A stretch of 64,000 nucleotides of DNA. Source: Motiliproteus sp. MSK22-1 (GTDB lineage: Bacteria > Pseudomonadota > Gammaproteobacteria > Pseudomonadales > Balneatricaceae). Positions within the stretch are counted from its first letter, which is position 1. Each line of letters starts with the position of its first letter. Positions 59,086 through 64,000 of this stretch are shown here, one piece after another. The notes beneath the pieces were generated by a model. That model ran no database searches and was not told where the DNA came from. It saw only the letters and a list, made by a program, of their open reading frames with translations. The position numbers were made by a program, and so were the translations under genes. The stretch covers positions 248,001 to 312,000 of the forward strand of contig NZ_MIEQ01000022.1 in the NCBI RefSeq assembly GCF_001968815.1, given 5' to 3'.

Positions 59086-60215
59086 TGAGAATTCGGTTTT
59101 TTCTGGCAGCATGTTTGTTGCTTCTGTTGACGGGCTGTGGATCTTTTCCATCGAGCGATGGACAGCGGCAGGCGACTCAGGCATTTATCACCTACCACCA
59201 TTCGATGGCTGTGGCCCATGTTGAAGCCGGGCGTTTATATGAGGCCCGTACGCATTGGCAAATTCTGGCTGCCATGAATTTCAGGGAAGGAATGGTTGAT
59301 AAGGAGATAGCGCTGCTAGATAAGCTGATTGCCAGGCAGACTAAACCATTGCTTAAAAGAGCAAGGCTGGCTTTAGGCAAAAAGCAATTCAAAAAAGCTC
59401 AGCGGGAGTTGTTGCTTGTTTTAAAAGCAAATCCACAAAATGTGCAGGCTATTGAATTACTAAGAGAGCTTTCAGGTATTCAGGTTAACAATGAGCAGCT
59501 GACAAAGAATCGAGGTTCGCTAGACACCGCTACTAGACTGGCTCTACCCTCGCCCTCAGCGAACAGAGTGATTAATTCCGGGACAAAGAAATCAGTCAAG
59601 GCGGGTATCAAAGAGTCTGAAGGTGGCTCTGTGAAGCTTAGTCGTTCCGAGAATGTTTACGATTCCAGGATCAGCGGTAATGTAAGGGAAAATGTTGGAT
59701 CAGGAGGCGATGCTGGATCACCTTCAACAGAGACTTTAAGCGCTGAGAAAACAACCAATCTGGGTGATGCAGAAGTAAAAGATCTGGAAAGTTATCATGC
59801 GCTTTATCGTCAGAAGCGCTATTTGAACCTGATTGATAAGGTCGAGGCTGAAGACTGGAACGGCCCCATACCCCTCAAGTTGCAAGTCTGGTTATTAAAC
59901 TCATTTGCGTACTTATCTCAGGATTTGAACGCCGCAGGGCAGTATCGAGGTGCTTTGCGGCTATTGAAGCGGGCGAGCCACTACCCAGATCCGTTGGGAA
60001 GGCTTACCAGAATTAAGTCTCAGGCACGTAAACAACTGGCGCAGGAATTATATGTTGAAGGTAAGGCAATACTTCATCGGGATCTGGATCATGCTATAGA
60101 ACTCTGGGAGCAGGGATTGAGCTATGATGCCGAGGCCTCTGAGCTTCGTTTTGAACTGGAGAAAGCGTACCGCATTCGGACAAACTTAAAGCGGATTGGT
60201 AAGGAAGGCAGTTAG
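59085..60215 (+). CDS. TPR lipoprotein
   Basis: A 376-residue lipoprotein (signal MRIRFFLAACLLLLLTGC, lipobox LTGC). An N-terminal block of helical TPR-like repeats (HSMAVAHVEAGRLYEARTHWQIL, RARLALGKKQFKKAQRELLLVLKANPQN) is followed by a Ser/Gly-rich linker and a second helical block near the C-terminus (LKRASHYPDPLG, EGKAILHRDLDHAIELWEQGLSYD). It overlaps the deacetylase stop by one base, so the two are coupled. The role is unknown; TPR lipoproteins often organise envelope complexes. Confidence 0.8.
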   Translation: MRIRFFLAACLLLLLTGCGSFPSSDGQRQATQAFITYHHSMAVAHVEAGRLYEARTHWQILAAMNFREGMVDKEIALLDKLIARQTKPLLKRARLALGKKQFKKAQRELLLVLKANPQNVQAIELLRELSGIQVNNEQLTKNRGSLDTATRLALPSPSANRVINSGTKKSVKAGIKESEGGSVKLSRSENVYDSRISGNVRENVGSGGDAGSPSTETLSAEKTTNLGDAEVKDLESYHALYRQKRYLNLIDKVEAEDWNGPIPLKLQVWLLNSFAYLSQDLNAAGQYRGALRLLKRASHYPDPLGRLTRIKSQARKQLAQELYVEGKAILHRDLDHAIELWEQGLSYDAEASELRFELEKAYRIRTNLKRIGKEGS

Positions 60216-60246
60216 TTTAAGGTTGAAAAATTGGGCTGGAATTCCA

Positions 60247-60274
60247 AGGCATAACGAATGGTATCGTTATGCCT
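60247..60274. terminator. Bidirectional hairpin between convergent lipoprotein genes
   Basis: A perfect 11-bp stem (AGGCATAACGA / TCGTTATGCCT) with a 6-nt loop, between two convergent genes. No long T run follows, so termination on either side is likely but not certain. Confidence 0.55.
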
Positions 60275-60290
60275 CTGGGTTAACTAATCT

Positions 60291-61628
60291 TTATTCCTGT
60301 AGTTTTGATAGTTTTGCCTTTAGTTCCTCTGCCTGGACGAGTAAGGCTTGAGCCGCGCTATGATTGGGATCTACCTTCAATACCCTCCGCCATAAGGAAA
60401 TAGCTTTATCCAGTTCTTGTTGTCTGTATGCCACTGATGCCTGACGGTGGTAGCGATCGGCTATGTCTCGCTGTAGAAGAGTGTAGAGTTCAGCGGCGGA
60501 GCTGTTGGCTGGATTTAGATCGACACTGCGCTTTAAAGCAGGAAGAGCTTCTTCTTCATTGTTTTGCTTAATTTGCAGCTCAGCAGAAGAGAAATAATAT
60601 CGGGCAGCCAGTGTCGGATCGCTATTTTCCAGCTCCCGGGCAGCGCGCTGATAAACGTCTATAGCTTTAGCGTTGGTGTCAGCAGTCATTGCGTTCATTT
60701 CACGCAGTTGGTCGAGGTTGTCTGCTGCAGAAGAAAAGTTATTCGCTTCCAGGTCTGAATAGAAATTAAACAGCGCATCGCCCCGGCTGTTTTGCGGTGA
60801 CTCCTCGGGAGTCATCTCGTTGACCATGGCAACTTCGGTATCTTCCTGTTCTGCGGCTATCACTGCCTCTTCATCATCAGGCGCTGTAGATTTGACTGAA
60901 ATCTCCGTCGACTCTTCGGCATTGTCGGCGGTTATTTCTTCAGTGGTAGTGTCGTCGACTATCCCCTCATTAGAGCTTGCAGTGTCAGCAGAAAGTGGTT
61001 TTGACAGCGCTTGTTCTTCTAAATCAGTTTTTTGTTCATCTGAGAGATCTGCTGAAATCTCAATGGACTCTTCTTCAACTGTTGACTTGTTTTCTTCAGT
61101 CTTGCTGCTTTGGGAAAGTGCTGCTTTTGATTGGAAGTCCCGTGTTTCTTTTGTTTCAGGAATTCGGATCAACTGACCTTGTTGCAGTTTCGAGGAGTCT
61201 GCAATACCGTTAAATTTGGCTAAAGCATAAAACTTGTAGAGGTCACCGAGATAATCCCGGGCCAGGGTGGAAAGAGTCTCTCCACGTTTTAATGTGACTT
61301 CAAAAAAGGATTGTGGAAAATAATCTTCTACCGGGGTGTCTATCTGTTGAATTAAGTCTTTTGCCCTCTTGCTCTTCGGTTTCTCCTCCAGATAGGCTTC
61401 CAGCTCTACCTTGGCTTCCATTGCCATTCCTTTTTCAAGGTACCCGACGGCAAGTACGAAGCGTTTACCAGGGCTCAGTCCTGGTTTGGCGTAATAGCTT
61501 GGTATGACAGGTTCTGGAGTGGGTTCTGGTTCAACAGCCACTGGTTGCGGTTTGCTTTCGTTGCTGACACAAGCTGTCAGGGATAGAACCGCAACAATCG
61601 ATACCACCAAAATCCATGCTGAATTCAC
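60291..61628 (-). CDS. LysM-TPR lipoprotein
   Basis: A 445-residue lipoprotein on the opposite strand to its neighbours. GTG start with AAAGGAA upstream; lipobox LTAC. A TPR-like helical region (FVLAVGYLEKGMAMEAKVELEAYL), a LysM domain (FFEVTLKRGETLSTLARDYLG...LQQGQLIRIP), a long acidic linker (about 160-270, rich in Glu, Ser and Thr), and C-terminal TPR repeats (ARYYFSSAELQIKQNNEEEALPAL, ASVAYRQQELDKAISLWRRVLKVDPN). LysM implies peptidoglycan binding. Together with the two lipoproteins convergent with it, it makes an envelope cluster. Confidence 0.85.
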   Translation of the reverse strand: MNSAWILVVSIVAVLSLTACVSNESKPQPVAVEPEPTPEPVIPSYYAKPGLSPGKRFVLAVGYLEKGMAMEAKVELEAYLEEKPKSKRAKDLIQQIDTPVEDYFPQSFFEVTLKRGETLSTLARDYLGDLYKFYALAKFNGIADSSKLQQGQLIRIPETKETRDFQSKAALSQSSKTEENKSTVEEESIEISADLSDEQKTDLEEQALSKPLSADTASSNEGIVDDTTTEEITADNAEESTEISVKSTAPDDEEAVIAAEQEDTEVAMVNEMTPEESPQNSRGDALFNFYSDLEANNFSSAADNLDQLREMNAMTADTNAKAIDVYQRAARELENSDPTLAARYYFSSAELQIKQNNEEEALPALKRSVDLNPANSSAAELYTLLQRDIADRYHRQASVAYRQQELDKAISLWRRVLKVDPNHSAAQALLVQAEELKAKLSKLQE

Positions 61629-62052
61629 TACTAAATTCCTTTAATCCTATGTGCATTGAAAGGTCTACGTCACAGCTGACCTTGCCTGTTTATTTCCAGA
61701 ATGGCAATGGGCAAGACTGATTAGAAAGTGTTGATAGACAACTAGTATATATCCCTTAACTAGGTTGTGGCGACCCTCTTGGCAGAAGTTCTATTAATAT
61801 TGCAAGCCTAATCATCAGAAGTTATCGGTATCTTAAATTACAGGCAGAAGAAGAGTCTCTTGATATTATTTCTTGATATTAATAGTTGTTGCTCTGTTTT
61901 TGCACTCGGTGCCTGCTAATTTGCTTATACGTAGTCTAACTCGTTATAGGAAGTACAAATGATTGGTTGCCAGTGAAAGTTTAGGTGATGGAATCTGCAA
62001 CATCTTGCGCTAAGATGGAGTATAGAACTCAGGACAATATGGAGTATGGTCT
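61629..62052. other. Divergent intergenic region between two lipoprotein genes
   Basis: 424 bp with no convincing coding frame. It is AT-rich, has a direct repeat TCTTGATATTA / TCTTGATATTA around 61857-61882 and a short repeat ATGGAGTAT next to the start of the downstream gene (62014 and 62039). It must hold the promoters of both divergent lipoprotein genes; I cannot pick the boxes with confidence. Confidence 0.4.
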
Positions 62053-64000
62053 ATGCGAGATTTTAAATTGCTAAATGTAAAGTCTATGGGATACCGTAGA
62101 TTTCGCTTATCTCCGTTAACCATATTGCTTTTTATCAGCATTATTCTTACCGGTTGTCGGGAAGCGACAACATTACCTGCGGGTGACACCAGGCTGGCAG
62201 CTGTGTCTGCAAATGCCGATGATTTTCTTATCGTTGATTGTCTCTTACCGGGACAAATTAGAAAAATGGGTTCTCAGCTGACATTTTTAACAGCTCGTCG
62301 TGCTGTTCGTACTTCCGGTTCTGATTGTGAAATTCGTGGTGGTGAGTATGTTGCCTTCGATCGGGCGAATTATGCGACAGCTCTTAAAATCTGGTTGCCC
62401 TTGGCGCAAGAGGGTAATGCTGAGGCACAGACTCATGTTGGGCAAATTTTTGAGAAAGGGCTGGGACAGCATGCTGATTATCAAATGGCTGTTAATTGGT
62501 ATAGTAAAGCAGCAAAACAGGGCTATTCCCGGGCACAGATTAATTTAGGCCATCTTTATGAAAAAGGACTGGGTGTAAAGCAGGATAAAAAGCGAGCACT
62601 GGATTTATATCGCCTGGCGTCAGGCTTAAAGAACGACAAGTTGCTTTACGCTTCAACTCTGAGTGCTTCTTATGTGCCCCGTTCTGATTATCAGGCACTG
62701 GAAAGAGACCTGGAACTACATCGTCAAAAAAATGCTGAGTTGCAAAACGAGCTTAATAAAAATCGTAAACAGTTTGCTGCCAATGCAAAACGGCAACAAA
62801 GTAATGAACAACGACTGCGACAACAGTTGGCAAAAGTTAAGGCGCTTGGTGCAAGTGTCGCGGCTAGCCCCGCTGCGGCACCAACTGATAATCGGGTGAG
62901 TCGCAGGGAGAAGGCGTTGCAGCAGCAGTTGGATAATCTGTTGGCTGAACGTGCCAACCTTAAAAACCAGCTGAAGAGCCTGGGTACACAATCAAAACTG
63001 ACTCGACAGGACAAGGAAGAAATAAACAGATCCCTTCAGGCCAGTCGAAAAGAGGCTAAAGAGAATAAAATACAGTTGGCTGAAGCACAACGGGAGGTGG
63101 ATAAAAACAGGGAATTGCTGACAAACTCTAAGCGAGAGATAGAGAAACTTCAGGCGGAAATAGCGTTACAAAAAAGTCTTAACCGCTCAGCTGAACAACA
63201 GCAAAAAGTTGATCGGCTGCTGGCAGAGCTGGATAAGCGTCAGCTGGCGCATCAACAAAAGATTGATGACTTCAACGATCTTCAGCGGATTAATAAGGAG
63301 CTTTCACGTGAATTGGCAGAAACCAATTTGCGGATACAGCAACAACAGGCCTTGGCTCAGCAACAGGCAGACGCTTCATTAGGGGAAACCGCAAAGCTCC
63401 AGTTTCTTCTGGATAACAAGGAAAGCCAGCTAAAGGCTGTGGAAGAAAAGCTTTTGGTCAACCAGGCCACTCTGGAAGTGGCTCATCTTGCCTATCTCAA
63501 GAGTGTAGAGCAGTTAACTGAGGAAGGAGAAAAACGGTTTGAAGAAAGCCAGCGTGAGATTGAGCAATTGGCTGAATCATTAGAATCCAGTCGAAGTCAA
63601 CGCCTTGCTCAGGAGCAACAGATCAATCAATTGAAATGGGAGATTGAATCATTTAAAGATCAGGAGCCGGTTCTGGCATCGACCGGTGCGGCTGAGCAAC
63701 CAGCAGCACTTGGTGAAGTGCCTTCAATTGAAATAATTGACCCCCCTGTTGTGTTAACCCGGAGTGTACCCACTGTACAGTTGCGGACAAAGTTGCCTGA
63801 ACGTGAAGTTATCGGCAAGGTCACAGCACCGGCTGGAGTGCTCTCCTTTAGCGTCAATGGAAAAAAATATAACCTCGCAGGTAATAATCTATTTCGGGTC
63901 AGTGTGCCTCTGGGGCAAGACAAGAATCCGGTGGATATTGTTGCAATTGACCAGGCTGGTCGTCGAGTCGCGCTTAATTTCTCGATTATAAACCCGCAAC
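62053..64000 (+). CDS. Sel1-repeat, coiled-coil lipoprotein (partial, 3' end outside window)
   Basis: 649 codons are visible and the frame is open at the right edge. ATG 62053 with GGAG eight bases upstream. Lipoprotein signal ending LTGC (about residue 36). Two or more Sel1-like repeats (ANYATALKIWLPLAQEGNAEAQ, AVNWYSKAAKQGYSRAQINLGHLYEKGLGV), then about 330 residues of coiled coil rich in Gln, Lys and Glu, then a beta-rich segment (VIGKVTAPAGVLSFSVNGKKYNL...FRVSVPLG). As far as I recall, this last segment precedes a caspase-like (C14) peptidase domain in some proteobacterial lipoproteins; whether that is so here lies outside the window. Confidence 0.8.
   Translation, partial: MRDFKLLNVKSMGYRRFRLSPLTILLFISIILTGCREATTLPAGDTRLAAVSANADDFLIVDCLLPGQIRKMGSQLTFLTARRAVRTSGSDCEIRGGEYVAFDRANYATALKIWLPLAQEGNAEAQTHVGQIFEKGLGQHADYQMAVNWYSKAAKQGYSRAQINLGHLYEKGLGVKQDKKRALDLYRLASGLKNDKLLYASTLSASYVPRSDYQALERDLELHRQKNAELQNELNKNRKQFAANAKRQQSNEQRLRQQLAKVKALGASVAASPAAAPTDNRVSRREKALQQQLDNLLAERANLKNQLKSLGTQSKLTRQDKEEINRSLQASRKEAKENKIQLAEAQREVDKNRELLTNSKREIEKLQAEIALQKSLNRSAEQQQKVDRLLAELDKRQLAHQQKIDDFNDLQRINKELSRELAETNLRIQQQQALAQQQADASLGETAKLQFLLDNKESQLKAVEEKLLVNQATLEVAHLAYLKSVEQLTEEGEKRFEESQREIEQLAESLESSRSQRLAQEQQINQLKWEIESFKDQEPVLASTGAAEQPAALGEVPSIEIIDPPVVLTRSVPTVQLRTKLPEREVIGKVTAPAGVLSFSVNGKKYNLAGNNLFRVSVPLGQDKNPVDIVAIDQAGRRVALNFSIINPQ

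Overview
The window is a chromosomal segment of a gammaproteobacterium. The gene order (map-glnD-dapC-yffB-dapD on one strand; rpsB-tsf-pyrH-frr-uppS-cdsA-rseP-bamA-skp-lpxD-fabZ-lpxA-lpxB-rnhB-dnaE-accA-tilS-pyrG-eno-ftsB-truD-surE-pcm-nlpD-rpoS on the other; then fdxA and mutS) is close to that of Pseudomonas and related marine groups. Lipid A genes, BamA and Skp show a Gram-negative outer membrane. I cannot name the genus. I saw no tRNA, rRNA, CRISPR array, insertion sequence or phage.

Layout. 1-5.9 kb: the start of a membrane sensor with a c-type heme motif, a YbbA/YbbP-type ABC exporter divergent from a TesA esterase, and a DUF2325 coiled-coil protein behind a strong Fur box. 5.9-11.5 kb: an AT-rich accessory stretch of small genes, including a three-gene coupled operon whose first gene is frameshifted, a GNAT acetyltransferase, a 2-TM potassium-channel-like protein with a membrane partner, a cysteine-rich zinc-ribbon protein, a VOC protein and a free-standing TfoX C-terminal domain. 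11.5-18.1 kb: lysine/peptidoglycan precursor genes dapD and dapC, the nitrogen sensor glnD, and map. 18.1-36 kb: the translation / isoprenoid carrier / outer membrane / lipid A / replication supercluster. 36-49.3 kb: accA to rpoS and fdxA. 49.4-52 kb: mutS. 52.2-64 kb: a signalling and envelope block with an FHA-cyclase, two paralogous receptor-like Ser/Thr kinases, a LysM-polysaccharide deacetylase lipoprotein, two TPR lipoproteins and a truncated Sel1/coiled-coil lipoprotein.

Three results stand out. (1) The MEP isoprenoid genes dxr, ispD and ispF are all missing from their normal places: neither frr-uppS nor cdsA-rseP has room for dxr, and ftsB overlaps truD directly where ispD-ispF normally lie. 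uppS and a DUF368 (PopT-like) polyprenyl-phosphate transporter are kept. Either the MEP genes have moved or the organism uses another route such as mevalonate. (2) The 52-64 kb block looks like a phospho-signalling module: both kinases end in acidic tails with repeated acidic-x-Thr-x-[LV]-[WFL] motifs, next to a cyclase with an FHA (phosphothreonine-binding) domain. (3) A degenerate 16-17 bp tandem repeat fills the gap before lpxB, and lpxB itself has an extra segment of about 35 residues near its N-terminus.

Also notable: the nlpD lipoprotein signal sequence is in frame but has no ATG, GTG or TTG start, so nlpD either starts at a rare codon (CTG) or carries a 5' frameshift.
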